A stretch of 64,000 bases of DNA from an uncultured Holophaga sp. (GCF_963677305.1 NZ_OY781925.1:3438783-3502782); one strand, 5' to 3'. Positions 1 through 12,143 are shown, counted from the stretch's first letter. Numbers and translations are program-made. Notes: generated from the sequence alone by a model not told the origin.

Positions 1-14
1 CCGCATCCTGGCTC

Positions 15-752
15 TCACAGTCGCCTCCAGCCACCGCTGCCCTCGGCCACCCCGGGGTTGTAGAATTTGTAGATCGTGGCGCCATTGTTGAGGACCACCA
101 GGAGCCCCATGGGGCCACCGGTCATGGCCTCGCCGTTCTGGAGCCCGACGACAGCGATATAGAAAGGGGTATTGAAGCGCTTGTTGACGCCGCTGATCTT
201 TACCTGACCGAGGGCTGAGAGGTTGGCGGCATCCGAGGAGGGATCGCTCAGCAGGGACGCAAAGGATGAAGTGCTGTCACTGAACGGCTCCACACTGGAG
301 AGTGCGGCATTGCCGCTGGCAGCGGTGCTCCACCAGGTGCTGCCCGCGACAACGATCCCGGCGTGCAGGCACTCCCGGCTTGTGGCTCTGTAGTGAAAGG
401 CCTCGGCACTGCTGATTCCATCACTCAGGATCGTCGAGGTGGAAACACTGGTGCCCGCCTGGGTGATGGCGTCCCCGTAGGCCAGAAGGTAGGGGCTGCT
501 GCTGCTCCAGCCACCCTGGACAGCCACGGTCACATCACGTCCCGTGGCCACGCAGTGCTTGTGGGCATCCACCAGGGTCCCCTCAAGGTCATCCATGAGC
601 GAGCGCACGGCCCCGGAGGGCCGACTCCCCAGCCTGGAGACCCCGACCGACATCAGCACCCCGACGATCACCAAGACCACCAGCAGCTCCACCAGAGTGA
701 AGCCTCGGTCCCGGCCCGACCTGGGGCCCCGCAGCGGGTAAGGACCTGGAAT
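15..752 (-). CDS. Type II/IV pseudopilin (GspH/FimT-like), probable AUU start
   Basis: The protein has the classic class III signal: a basic leader ending in Gly, then FTLVELLVVLVIVGVL as the hydrophobic N-terminal helix, followed by a Ser/Gly-rich globular domain. This is a prepilin-peptidase substrate of a type IV pilus or type II secretion system; GspH/FimT is the closest type. The only strong Shine-Dalgarno in range (GGAGG at 763-759) sits six bases before an ATT codon at 752-750, giving a normal leader of about 18 residues. The in-frame ATG codons (809 and 869) would give a leader of 37 residues or more and have no ribosome site. The stop is at the left window edge, so pilus neighbours are not visible. 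Pilin class is confident, start is not. Confidence 0.75.
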   Translation of the reverse strand: MPGPYPLRGPRSGRDRGFTLVELLVVLVIVGVLMSVGVSRLGSRPSGAVRSLMDDLEGTLVDAHKHCVATGRDVTVAVQGGWSSSSPYLLAYGDAITQAGTSVSTSTILSDGISSAEAFHYRATSRECLHAGIVVAGSTWWSTAASGNAALSSVEPFSDSTSSFASLLSDPSSDAANLSALGQVKISGVNKRFNTPFYIAVVGLQNGEAMTGGPMGLLVVLNNGATIYKFYNPGVAEGSGGWRRL

Positions 753-1026
753 GGCGCACCTCCGGAGTGACTTACATGGGTGAATTATCCGGACACTTCC
801 CCACAGCATCCACGCAAGGGGTCCGGAATGAGTCCCTGTGCCGTCCAATGGGATAGTGGCATCGACCAAAGGCCAACAGGGTCATCACACTCGCCGGCAA
901 CTGCCTCAACACAAGAGCTAAGTTGAGTTTTAAAAAGCCATGCAATCCATCACCCGACACACAGCACGCCCATTTCGCCCATCACCACCCTGATCCTTTC
1001 CATTCAGCCATGGCTATGCTGATCAC

Positions 1027-1638
1027 ATGGACCTCAGAGCGGCCTTCGGCGATCTCGACATCTACCTCTTCGACCAGCTCCTGAAGGGACGCTTCAGCCC
1101 CCACTCCATCCTGCTGGACGCAGGGTGCGGAGCCGGACGGAACCTGGCCCCCTTCCTGAGGGGCGGCTTCGAGGTGCATGGCATCGACCGGAATCCTGAG
1201 GCCCTGGAGGAGGCCCGCGCCCTTGCCGCCACCCATGTGGTGGACCTGCCGAAGGACCGCTTCCAGGTTGCGACACTGGAGGCCCTGCCCCAGGCCGACC
1301 AGAGCTTCGATGCCGTCATCTGCTGCGCAGTCCTGCACTTCGCCAAGGATCCCGTCCACTTCCAGGCCATGTGGGGTGAGCTGGGAAGGGTCCTGCGCCC
1401 CGGCGGGCTGCTCTTCGTGCGCCTGGCCTCCAGCATGGGCATGGCGGACAGGCTGCAGCCCCTCGGGGAGAGCCGCTTCCGCCTGCCGGACGGCACAGAG
1501 CGCTTCCTGGTCGATGAGGCCATGATCGAGGAAATGGTGAGGAGCCTCCCGGGCACCCTCCTGGACCCCGTAAAGACCACTCTGGTGGCGGGAAAGCGCG
1601 CCATGACCACCCTCTGCCTCCGGAAGTCGCCGGACTGA
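1027..1638 (+). CDS. Class I SAM-dependent methyltransferase
   Basis: A 203-residue protein with the Rossmann-fold motif I LLDAGCGAGRN near residues 36-46, an acidic end of strand 2 (HGIDRN), and the post-motif segment FDAVICCAVLHF followed by LRPGGLLFVRL. This matches the Methyltransf_11/TehB group, which transfer methyl groups from S-adenosylmethionine to small molecules. The substrate cannot be read from the sequence. No strong ribosome site precedes the ATG. It stands alone between the divergent pseudopilin gene and a convergent symporter operon, separated from the latter by a shared terminator hairpin. Confidence 0.85.
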   Translation: MDLRAAFGDLDIYLFDQLLKGRFSPHSILLDAGCGAGRNLAPFLRGGFEVHGIDRNPEALEEARALAATHVVDLPKDRFQVATLEALPQADQSFDAVICCAVLHFAKDPVHFQAMWGELGRVLRPGGLLFVRLASSMGMADRLQPLGESRFRLPDGTERFLVDEAMIEEMVRSLPGTLLDPVKTTLVAGKRAMTTLCLRKSPD

Positions 1639-1666
1639 AGATCACCCGTCGAGGCGGTACAGGCAG

Positions 1667-1690
1667 AGGCCCCCGACTCCGGGGGCCTTC
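1667..1690. terminator. Bidirectional terminator hairpin between convergent genes
   Basis: The sequence AGGCCCCCG, a short loop, then CGGGGGCCT forms a GC-rich stem between the methyltransferase stop and the end of the convergent symporter operon. The T-tract is short on the plus strand. Confidence 0.6.
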
Positions 1691-1710
1691 TACGGTGGGA
1701 CAGGATCCCC

Positions 1711-1815
1711 CTACTTGTTCTCGCGCTTCTGGCGCAGCTGGCCCCAGGTGCAGACCAGGCCGAGGAAGACCATCAGCGAGCAGAGGTAGATGGCAACGGA
1801 TGCATTCACGTGCAT
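1711..1815 (-). CDS. Small symporter-associated membrane protein (34 aa)
   Basis: This reads MHVNASVAIYLCSL, continues with a hydrophobic stretch MVFLGLVCTW, and ends in a basic tail QLRQKRENK. It is a single membrane span with a positive C-terminus. AGGGAG lies nine bases before the ATG. It is the last gene of a three-gene leftward unit behind the sodium:solute symporter. Small single-span accessory proteins are known next to SSS and NSS transporters; that role here is inference from position and topology. Confidence 0.65.
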   Translation of the reverse strand: MHVNASVAIYLCSLMVFLGLVCTWGQLRQKRENK

Positions 1816-1828
1816 GGCGGATTTCTCC

Positions 1829-1933
1829 CTAGAACTTCTTGCCGGGGTTGAGGCTGCGCCAGACGCCGTAGATGGCGAAGGCGATGATCAGCGTGAAGAC
1901 GAGTTCAGCGATGAAGAGCTTGATGACCCACAT
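1829..1933 (-). CDS. Small symporter-associated membrane protein (34 aa)
   Basis: This reads MWVIKLFIAELVFTLIIAF, then AIYGVWRSLNPGKKF: one transmembrane helix with a basic tail. The ATG abuts the symporter stop codon and GGAGA lies seven bases upstream, inside the symporter's 3' end, so translation is probably coupled. It has the same length and topology as the next gene but little sequence likeness, so this is either an ancient tandem pair or two independent small subunits. Confidence 0.7.
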   Translation of the reverse strand: MWVIKLFIAELVFTLIIAFAIYGVWRSLNPGKKF

Positions 1934-3433
1934 TTAGGCTTCTCCTTCCACAGCGAGGGCGGCACCGCAGCAGGAGCCGGACTCCTCGTCCTTCTCGCGG
2001 AGCAGACCCACCTTGCCGGGCAGGATGGCAAAGGTGACCACACCCAGGACGACGGCGATGATGGTGACGGGATACATGTTCAGGGCCAGGGGACCCTTGG
2101 CGAAACTGGGGGTCCAGAAGGTCCACCAGAAGTTCACCGCATAGCTGACAACGATGGTGATCCAGGCACCGGAGACACAGCGCTTCCAGGTGAGGCCGAA
2201 CACAAAAATGATGAAGAGGGGGATACCGAAGGAGAAGGCCCACAGAAAGACGGGGAAGAGGATGGGAGCGAAGAGGGCGGGCACCCCGGCGAAGAGGCCA
2301 CAGAGCAGGATGCAGGGCCGCATGAGCTTCATGCGGGTCTCGTCCTTCATCTTGGGGAAGCAGGCCCCCTTGAGGATGTCGTTCAGCAGCACCGTGGAGT
2401 TGCCCATGATGATGGCACTGCCCGTGGAGAGCACGGAGGTGAGGAGGCTCACCATCAGGAGGGCATAGACCCACTGGGGCATGGCCTTCATGGCGACCTC
2501 GATGACCACCAGCTTGCTGCCGACCTTGGCGAAGGCCGGGATGGCCATGCCACAGAGGGCGATGATGACCCAGGGGAAGGCGGTGACGACGTTGGTGACG
2601 CTGCAGATCCAGAAACCCTTGCGGCAGTCCTTGTCGCTCTTGGCGGAGAGCAGGGGGATATACATGCCCTGGGCCACACCACCGGCACAGATGTGCAGCA
2701 CGGCCACAGGGATCACCACCTGGAACATCAGTTTGGGAGAGAAATTGAAGAGATTGAACTTCCACCCTTCACCAATGGCCGTGTAGGCCCGAAGGACGCC
2801 GTCATAGCCGCCGACATGGGCCGCCAGCCAGGTGCCCAGACAGATGAGGGCCAGGTACGAGCCGATGGTCATGACGGCCACGTTGACCGTGCTGACCCAG
2901 ACCAGCTCGAGCACCCCACCGAAGATGATGTAGAGGAGCATCAGGACAAAGGCAGCGCCGATGCACCAGGGGAAGAAGGGTAGGCGACCGCCGCAGAGCC
3001 CATAGATGGCACCGGCAGTGGCGATGGTCTCGGACATGGCGATGGCGGTCCAGGTGCCGATCTGCACGGAGCAGTGGAGGAAGCGCATCTTGTCACCGAA
3101 GAGGAGCCCCATGGCCTGGGGGATGGTCTCGACCTTGAGCTTCCGCATCCAGGGACCCAGCCAGAACATCAGGATGGGAATGAAGGCGCCACCCACGATG
3201 ATGGGCCACCAGAGCACGGCGACACCCATCTCCGTGGAGGACTCCCAGAGAGACATGGTATGGCCGGATCCGTGCGGGATCAGGGCCAGGGAGAGGGTCA
3301 CCAAGCCCCAGCTCAGGGACTGCCCGCCCATGGCGAAATCCTCGAAGGTCTTGACCTTGCTATGTAGGAAGTAATTGGCCATGCCAATCAGGATCGCAAA
3401 GTATGCGATAGCGAATATTACTGGACCCCACAT
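1934..3433 (-). CDS. Sodium:solute symporter (SSS family) permease
   Basis: A 499-residue inner-membrane protein with about 13 hydrophobic segments. N-terminal features such as FEDFAMGGQSLSWGLVTLSL and the later TSVLSTGSAIIMGNSTVLLNDI are typical of SSS transporters (PanF, PutP and acetate/monocarboxylate groups), where the Ser/Thr-rich helix helps form the sodium site. The substrate is not evident. GGAGG lies nine bases before the ATG. Two tiny membrane proteins follow directly. A long AT-rich leader region precedes it, unlike the surrounding DNA, and probably holds its regulatory sites. Confidence 0.9.
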   Translation of the reverse strand: MWGPVIFAIAYFAILIGMANYFLHSKVKTFEDFAMGGQSLSWGLVTLSLALIPHGSGHTMSLWESSTEMGVAVLWWPIIVGGAFIPILMFWLGPWMRKLKVETIPQAMGLLFGDKMRFLHCSVQIGTWTAIAMSETIATAGAIYGLCGGRLPFFPWCIGAAFVLMLLYIIFGGVLELVWVSTVNVAVMTIGSYLALICLGTWLAAHVGGYDGVLRAYTAIGEGWKFNLFNFSPKLMFQVVIPVAVLHICAGGVAQGMYIPLLSAKSDKDCRKGFWICSVTNVVTAFPWVIIALCGMAIPAFAKVGSKLVVIEVAMKAMPQWVYALLMVSLLTSVLSTGSAIIMGNSTVLLNDILKGACFPKMKDETRMKLMRPCILLCGLFAGVPALFAPILFPVFLWAFSFGIPLFIIFVFGLTWKRCVSGAWITIVVSYAVNFWWTFWTPSFAKGPLALNMYPVTIIAVVLGVVTFAILPGKVGLLREKDEESGSCCGAALAVEGEA

Positions 3434-4116
3434 TCTTTATTTCCTCCTTAATGAAGTGGATGGTTGGTTAAAAATGCTTTTCAATTATTTTAAATTTACA
3501 TTTTAACAATTATTTTTTTGCATTTTTACAACTAAAAACACAGAAGTACACCATGAGCACGGAATAGAACGATCTATTGCCATGCAAATAAATACATCAA
3601 ATGGCGCTATACAACATGGAATCCTGCCGACAAAGCAGCAGTCCCCAAAGAGCCCCCCCTCCAATCCTCTCCCGCAAGCCAAGCATTCCATCCAACAGAC
3701 AGGATCAGACGCGCTCACAGAAGGATTACAAAGATGAAAATTTATTTATTTAAAGCTATCTACTGATTTGCAATCCTTTACAAAATGCAACAGAGAAGAC
3801 AACAGTACCGCTTGGTGAAACACTTGTACCAAGGATAACAATGCCTATCAATCGATGCAACGAAATATATCAAGCACTCTGGGTCAGAATTATTACATTT
3901 ATGTAATTTCCATACAGCAAGGATACGACATAACTCTAGTTATCCATTAAGTGCATTTTGTACAATATTTCCAATCACATATACAATGCAACACAATTCA
4001 TGCTGATCGACTTTTTTGATATCAACTCACCCCTGAAGCGCATCCGCGCCCCAAAGTCATGCCAGGGAGGTATACCCTGGGACCCAGACAAACACCTCGC
4101 AACCAAGGAGCCCCCC
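3434..4116. other. AT-rich intergenic region with dyad sites
   Basis: About 680 bp without a convincing gene, clearly more AT-rich than the surrounding DNA. It holds a 16-bp dyad ATTACATTTATGTAAT at 3892-3907 (seven-base arms, TT centre) and a ten-base palindrome TTGATATCAA at 4016-4025. These look like operator sites for the leftward symporter or the rightward YCII gene, but no regulator can be named. No clear sigma-70 promoter was found. Confidence 0.4.
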
Positions 4117-4506
4117 ATGGAGCACGGGATCCCCCCCCAGGCCGATGGCGTCGACACGACCCATGCCGGCATGCAGAAGCTCTTCTACGTCTGCACCACG
4201 GTTCCCCAACGTCCGCCAGAGGAACTGGAGCAGCACCTGGACGCCCACAAGAGCTACCTTAAGCAGCTCGAGCAGCAGGGTCTCATCTTCGCCGCAGGTC
4301 CCCTGCTGAATGAGGAGGCCCGCTTCGATGGCCTGGGCATGATCGTCTATGCCGCCCAGAGCTATGCCCAGGCCAAGTCCCTGGCCGATAACGACCCCTT
4401 CCACGCCAAGGGACTGAGGACCTATACCCTCAAGCCCTGGCAGGTCAACGAGGGGAGCCTGGGCCTGAAGCTTGTCTTCTCGGAGGGGAGCTTCCGCCTG
4501 GTCTGA
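4117..4506 (+). CDS. YCII-related protein
   Basis: A 129-residue protein. From about residue 19 it carries a ferredoxin-like alpha+beta domain: MQKLFYVCTTV, a helix with QHLDAHKSYLKQLEQQG, then IFAAGPL and AKSLADNDPFHAKGLRTYTLKPW. This pattern (H...L, GP, D.F) is that of the YciI/muconolactone-isomerase-like family, whose roles are mostly unknown. The start was chosen because AAGGAG sits six bases upstream of this ATG; further in-frame ATGs upstream lie in the AT-rich gap and lack ribosome sites. Confidence 0.75.
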   Translation: MEHGIPPQADGVDTTHAGMQKLFYVCTTVPQRPPEELEQHLDAHKSYLKQLEQQGLIFAAGPLLNEEARFDGLGMIVYAAQSYAQAKSLADNDPFHAKGLRTYTLKPWQVNEGSLGLKLVFSEGSFRLV

Positions 4507-4532
4507 CAGACCCCGGGTATAGAGTGATAGCC

Positions 4533-4988
4533 ATGCGCTACACCGCTCTCCACTCCCCATGCGTCGCAGCTGCGGCCCTCCTGGCGAGCCTTATCGCCTG
4601 TGTTCCAAACAGCCCTCAGTCCCGACCCGGAGCCGTCTCCCGGCCTCCGGCCCCGGATCCGGCCTCTCTCAGGGGCACCCTCGACGCCGACACCATCCAC
4701 CGGATCGAGGCCTATCGCTGCCCGATGGACGAGTCCCAGACCTCGCTGACCGACTCCATACGCCTCTACCTGAGCAGCCGGGATGAGGAGCCCTACACCA
4801 CCCTCCAGAGCCGCTTTGGCGGCATCACGGTCCTCACCTTGCGCGCCCGTGGCATGACCCGCCAGCGGGCCGAGGATCTGGCATCCTCGGTGCCCCCCTC
4901 CAAGGTCCTGGCCCATGGCTGGGACCGGGTTCTCCTGGCCAACGAGACGGAGGGCTGGATCTTCGACATGTCTCCGGCCCGCCCCTGA
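4533..4988 (+). CDS. Putative lipoprotein of unknown function
   Basis: The N-terminus MRYTALHSPCVAAAALLASL followed by IAC is a lipoprotein signal peptide with a lipobox ending at Cys26 (L-I-A-C). The mature part (about 125 residues) is Pro-rich at first, then a small mixed domain with TLDADTIHRIEAYRC. I do not recognise the domain. A GTG nine bases upstream is an alternative start. It is followed closely by a thioesterase. Confidence 0.65.
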   Translation: MRYTALHSPCVAAAALLASLIACVPNSPQSRPGAVSRPPAPDPASLRGTLDADTIHRIEAYRCPMDESQTSLTDSIRLYLSSRDEEPYTTLQSRFGGITVLTLRARGMTRQRAEDLASSVPPSKVLAHGWDRVLLANETEGWIFDMSPARP

Positions 4989-5068
4989 GTCGTCCCTCCC
5001 GCCGCTATCCTGGATGGGAAGGACCGCTGCGCGGCTGGAGTGGCTGCGCCTCCCCAAGAGAACTGAAC

Positions 5069-5512
5069 ATGCCCCACCGCGAACTGAATCTGGACACCTA
5101 CCCCATCCGCTTCGACCTGCGTGTCGACTGGGCGGAGGTCGACTCCTACGGCCACGTGAACAACCTGGCCATCCAACGCTACATCCAATCCACCCGGGTC
5201 CACGCCATGGAGGAGGTGGGCATGATGCAGCACCACAAGGAGACAGCCATCGGGCCGGTCCTGGTCTCGGTCACCTGCCACTTCCGCAAACAGCTCTACT
5301 ACCCGGGAAAAGTCACGGTCCTGGCCCGCATCGACCACCTCAAGACCACCAGCTTCCAGATCCACTACGTGGTGCTGGACGAGGCCGGGGAGGTGGTGGC
5401 CCTCTCCCAGGACGTCATGGTCCTCTTCGACTTCTCCAGGGAGGTGAAGTGCGCCATCCCGGAGACCTTCCGGAGGAGGTTCGAGCGTCTGGGCGCCACC
5501 AGCCAGGCCTGA
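5069..5512 (+). CDS. Acyl-CoA thioesterase, 4HBT hot-dog family
   Basis: A 147-residue single hot-dog domain. The catalytic-loop signature is WAEVDSYGHVNNLAIQRYIQ, where an Asp followed by GHVNN marks the 4-hydroxybenzoyl-CoA thioesterase/YbgC group. The central strand segment VLVSVTCHFRKQLYYPGKV also fits. The expected reaction is hydrolysis of a CoA or ACP thioester in the cytoplasm; the substrate is not determinable. Confidence 0.88.
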   Translation: MPHRELNLDTYPIRFDLRVDWAEVDSYGHVNNLAIQRYIQSTRVHAMEEVGMMQHHKETAIGPVLVSVTCHFRKQLYYPGKVTVLARIDHLKTTSFQIHYVVLDEAGEVVALSQDVMVLFDFSREVKCAIPETFRRRFERLGATSQA

Positions 5513-5559
5513 GCACAGGCGCCCTACCCAGGGCCGGGGTACGCTCCTAAACTTTGGCC

Positions 5560-6669
5560 ATGCCCCCCAAGCCCAACCCCACCATCCTCTCCCTCGACGC
5601 CGGAGGCACGACGCTGACCTTCTGCGCCATCCGGGAAGCCCGGGTGGTCGGGGAGTCCTTCACCATCCCCTCCCGTTGCCAGGAGCTGGGCCCCTTCCTG
5701 GAGGACCTGAAGGGGGCTTTCCGGAAGCTCCGGGATGGAATCGGCGGCTGCGATGCCATCAGCTTCGGCTTTCCCGGTCCGGCAGACTACCCCTCAGGGG
5801 TCATCGGCGACCTCTGGAACATGCCAGCCTTCCGCGACAGCGCCGCCACGGGAGGCGTCCCCCTGGGACCCATCCTCTCTGAGACCTTCGGCGTCCCTGT
5901 CTTCATCAACAACGACGCCGACCTCTTCGCACTGGGGGAGGCGCACTATGGCCTCCTGCCCGAGGTCAACGCCCGGCTGGAGGCAGCGGGCACCCCCAAA
6001 CGCTACCGGAACCTGCTGGGACTCACTCTTGGCACCGGATTCGGGGGCGGCATTGTCCTGGACGGGCGTCTGCACCTGGGAGACAACGCCGCAGGAGCCG
6101 AGATCTGGCTGCTGCGACACAAGCTGGAGCCCCAGGCCTATGCCGAGGAGGGGGTCAGCATCCGGGCCGTGCGGGGGGTCTATGCCCAGCTGGCCGGGAT
6201 CCCCCTTGACGAGGCCCCCGACCCGAAGACCATCGCCGCCATTGCCCGGGGGCGCCTCCGGGGTCCCGCCAGGGCTGCCCGGGAGTCCTGGCGGCGGCTA
6301 GGCGAGGTTGCCGGGGAGGCCATCGCCACAGCCCTCACCCTGGTGGACGGCTTGGTGGTCATCGGTGGGGGCCTCTCCGCCGCTTCGGATCTCTATATGC
6401 CGGCCCTGCTGGGAGAGCTCAATGGCTCCATCCGCAAGCTGGACGGCCGGATCCTGCCCCGCCTGGCCTACCGGGTCCATGACCTGGACCAGGTCACCGG
6501 CATGGCCGCTTTCCTCACCTCCAGGTTGGTGCATGGCCGGGATACCCACCAGCGCTCGGGTATTGCCATGACCCGGCTCGGGACCAGCCGGGCCACAGCC
6601 CTGGGCGCCTACGCCTATGCCGTCGAGCGGCTTGGCGGGACGATGGGCCGTCCCCCGGCATCCGAATAA
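5560..6669 (+). CDS. ROK-family sugar kinase / transcriptional regulator-like ATPase
   Basis: A 369-residue protein with the ASKHA phosphate-1 motif LSLDAGGTTLTFCAI near the N-terminus, FGFPGPADY, the catalytic FINNDADLFALGEA, and LGLTLGTGFGGGIVLDG. The ROK zinc motif CxCGxxGC is absent (the corresponding region reads HLGDNAAGAEIWLLRHKLEP), as in some kinase lineages. No N-terminal helix-turn-helix is present, so it should be an enzyme phosphorylating a hexose or N-acyl-hexosamine. The ATG at 5560 is preferred to a TTG six bases upstream. Confidence 0.85.
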   Translation: MPPKPNPTILSLDAGGTTLTFCAIREARVVGESFTIPSRCQELGPFLEDLKGAFRKLRDGIGGCDAISFGFPGPADYPSGVIGDLWNMPAFRDSAATGGVPLGPILSETFGVPVFINNDADLFALGEAHYGLLPEVNARLEAAGTPKRYRNLLGLTLGTGFGGGIVLDGRLHLGDNAAGAEIWLLRHKLEPQAYAEEGVSIRAVRGVYAQLAGIPLDEAPDPKTIAAIARGRLRGPARAARESWRRLGEVAGEAIATALTLVDGLVVIGGGLSAASDLYMPALLGELNGSIRKLDGRILPRLAYRVHDLDQVTGMAAFLTSRLVHGRDTHQRSGIAMTRLGTSRATALGAYAYAVERLGGTMGRPPASE

Positions 6670-6691
6670 GCAACCCCCACAAGGAGATCCC

Positions 6692-7165
6692 ATGAGCTTT
6701 GACTTCAACGCGGACGATGTCCTGGAGATGGCCGAGCAGATCGAGCGCAACGGCCTCGCCTTCTACAAAGAGGCCGCCCTTGGCATCCAGGATCCCGAGT
6801 CCCGGGACTTCCTGCTCCGGCTGGCCGATATGGAGCAGGACCACGAACAGACCTTCGCCGACATGCGCAAGGCCCTGGCCGAGCAGGAGAAGGCACCCAC
6901 GGTCTTCGACCCCATGGATGAAGCCGCCCTGTATCTGCAGGCCATGGCCGATACCAAGGTCTTCTTCCAGCCGACTGTCGACTTCAGCTCCATGAACTCC
7001 ATCCTCAAGACCGCCATCCAGAACGAGAAGGACTCCGTGGCCTTCTACCTCGGCATGAAGGAGATCGTGCCGGACGCCCTGGGCAAGGCCAAGCTGGATG
7101 ACATCATCAAGGAGGAGATGTCCCACATCCGCCTGCTCAGCCAGGAACTGCTGGCCCGGCAGTAG
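6692..7165 (+). CDS. Ferritin-like (rubrerythrin-type) diiron protein
   Basis: A 157-residue all-helical protein. Metal-ligand patterns are spaced as in rubrerythrin-like four-helix bundles: EQIERNGLAFYKEAA, MEQDHEQTF, AIQNEKDSVAFYLGM and IIKEEMSHIRLLSQ (E, ExxH, E, ExxH). There is no rubredoxin tail. Likely roles are peroxide reduction or iron handling in the cytoplasm. AAGGAG lies five bases before the ATG. It ends just before a strong terminator shared with recA. Confidence 0.85.
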   Translation: MSFDFNADDVLEMAEQIERNGLAFYKEAALGIQDPESRDFLLRLADMEQDHEQTFADMRKALAEQEKAPTVFDPMDEAALYLQAMADTKVFFQPTVDFSSMNSILKTAIQNEKDSVAFYLGMKEIVPDALGKAKLDDIIKEEMSHIRLLSQELLARQ

Positions 7166-7180
7166 GCCCCTGCAGAGGGA

Positions 7181-7210
7181 AGGGCCCCGGGTCGGCGACC
7201 CGGGGCCCTT
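7181..7210. terminator. Strong bidirectional terminator
   Basis: GGGCCCCGGGT, a five-base loop, and ACCCGGGGCCC form an 11-bp stem between the convergent ferritin-like gene and recA. Confidence 0.8.
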
Positions 7211-7226
7211 GTCATGGGAATGCGCG

Positions 7227-8282
<1,056 letters not shown>

Positions 8283-8374
8283 GGATGCTCCTCACGGTGG
8301 ATATCTCAGGATGGGGCATGAAGGCGAAAAAAACAAGAAACTTTTCCCGCCCCACTTCAGCTCTTCAGGATGCC

Positions 8375-10933
<2,559 letters not shown>

Positions 10934-10935
10934 CC

Positions 10936-12084
10936 ATGAGCGAAAATCGCATCATCGAAGACGCCACCGCCATCCAGATGGTGCTGCAGCGCTTGTATCT
11001 GTCCAACCAGAAAGTTCGGCTCTCCCTGCGGGAATACCGGGACGAGTTCCAGATCCTCAAGCAGGAGCCCGGCCGCTTCGCCGTGCGGATGCCCCTCTCC
11101 CAGGCCTCCACTTGGCGGGTCACCGGCGGTGAAAAGGTCGGCCTCACCCTGGAGGACCGGGGCATCCGGTACGACGGGGTGGTCCACATCGAGACCCACG
11201 GCGATCTGGACGGCACACCGGCCCTCCACCTCCAGGGGCCCCGCTCTCTGCGGCGGGCCGAGGACAACCGCTTGGTGGACTTCATCCCGGACACGCCGCC
11301 CCGCTGCACCTTCATCAACGCCCGCAACGCCATCCTGGACGGCCAGATCCGCGGCTTCGGCCGCAATGGTCTTGAGCTCGCCCTGAACGACCCCCGCCAG
11401 AACATCCAGGAGTACTTCCGGATCGGCGAAGAGGCCACCATCGACCTGCCCTTGGAAGGGGAGAACCGGGTCCAGGCTCCCACCAAGGTGGCCTATTTCG
11501 GCGAGGCCTGCGTAGGCCTGAAGTTCACCAACCAGATGGAGAACGCCGCCCTGGGCCAGTACCGCAACTGGATGGAGGGGCAGCAGCGCCTCCAGGCCCA
11601 GCGTGACAAGGAGGATTTCGACAGCGGAGGCCCCAGGACTTCCCTGGCCCCGGTGCTGCCCACCGCCCGCCTCCTGATGGACAGGGACCCCCTGATCCTG
11701 GTGCTCACTGAGCGGGAGGACTTCGCCCGCCGGCTGGCGGAGGGTCTGGGCCGGAAGTTCGGCTTCGCCTCGCTGGACTACATCAAGGGGCCCGTCCACC
11801 CCATGCTCAGGCCCCTGGGGGTCGGGGAGAACGACTGGGGCCGCTTCCGCCTCGTCCTGGTCCACAACATGCTCAGGCTGGCCAGCCCCCTGGAACTCAC
11901 CCGCCAGCTCATCGAGCAGGAGCAGTGCCCCCTACCGGTCATGCTGGTGGGCACCGAGGAGGATGTGGAGCTCAAGCGCAACCGGGCCGTGGGAGCGGGA
12001 GCGGTGGATTACTTCCCAGTGGAGCCCTTCCGCATCCTTGCTGTCCTGAAGAAGATCGAAGAGACTCTGAGCCTCTTCGCCTGA
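10936..12084 (+). CDS. PilZ-like domain protein with C-terminal degenerate receiver domain
   Basis: A 382-residue protein. The N-terminal and middle parts resemble YcgR-type proteins: a flagellar-brake-like region, then a PilZ-like barrel with PRCTFINARNAILDGQIRGF, GRNGLELAL and FGEACVGLKF. The c-di-GMP-binding RxxxR and D/NxSxxG motifs are imperfect, so ligand binding is uncertain. The last 120 residues look like a response-regulator fold (LILVLTEREDFARRLAEGL to GAGAVDYFPVEPFRI), but the phospho-Asp position is not clear. Its start two bases after the histidine kinase stop implies one operon and a shared signalling pathway, perhaps motility or surface behaviour. Confidence 0.75.
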   Translation: MSENRIIEDATAIQMVLQRLYLSNQKVRLSLREYRDEFQILKQEPGRFAVRMPLSQASTWRVTGGEKVGLTLEDRGIRYDGVVHIETHGDLDGTPALHLQGPRSLRRAEDNRLVDFIPDTPPRCTFINARNAILDGQIRGFGRNGLELALNDPRQNIQEYFRIGEEATIDLPLEGENRVQAPTKVAYFGEACVGLKFTNQMENAALGQYRNWMEGQQRLQAQRDKEDFDSGGPRTSLAPVLPTARLLMDRDPLILVLTEREDFARRLAEGLGRKFGFASLDYIKGPVHPMLRPLGVGENDWGRFRLVLVHNMLRLASPLELTRQLIEQEQCPLPVMLVGTEEDVELKRNRAVGAGAVDYFPVEPFRILAVLKKIEETLSLFA

Positions 12085-12143
12085 AGGCCCACTCATTCCA
12101 CCCTGGGCCGGACTGTGCTAGTCTCATGGATTCACCACCTTTT

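Noticed and set aside
1790..2983. A 397-codon open frame antisense to the symporter
   Set aside because: Highly acidic low-complexity product produced by antisense reading of membrane-protein codons; no ribosome site.
3503..3718. A 71-codon frame in the AT-rich gap upstream of the symporter
   Set aside because: Cys-rich, no ribosome site, no family likeness.
3640..3720. Sigma-54 promoter upstream of the symporter
   Set aside because: A GG...GC pair was seen on the minus strand, but the spacing is 12 rather than 10 bases and the flanking consensus fails.
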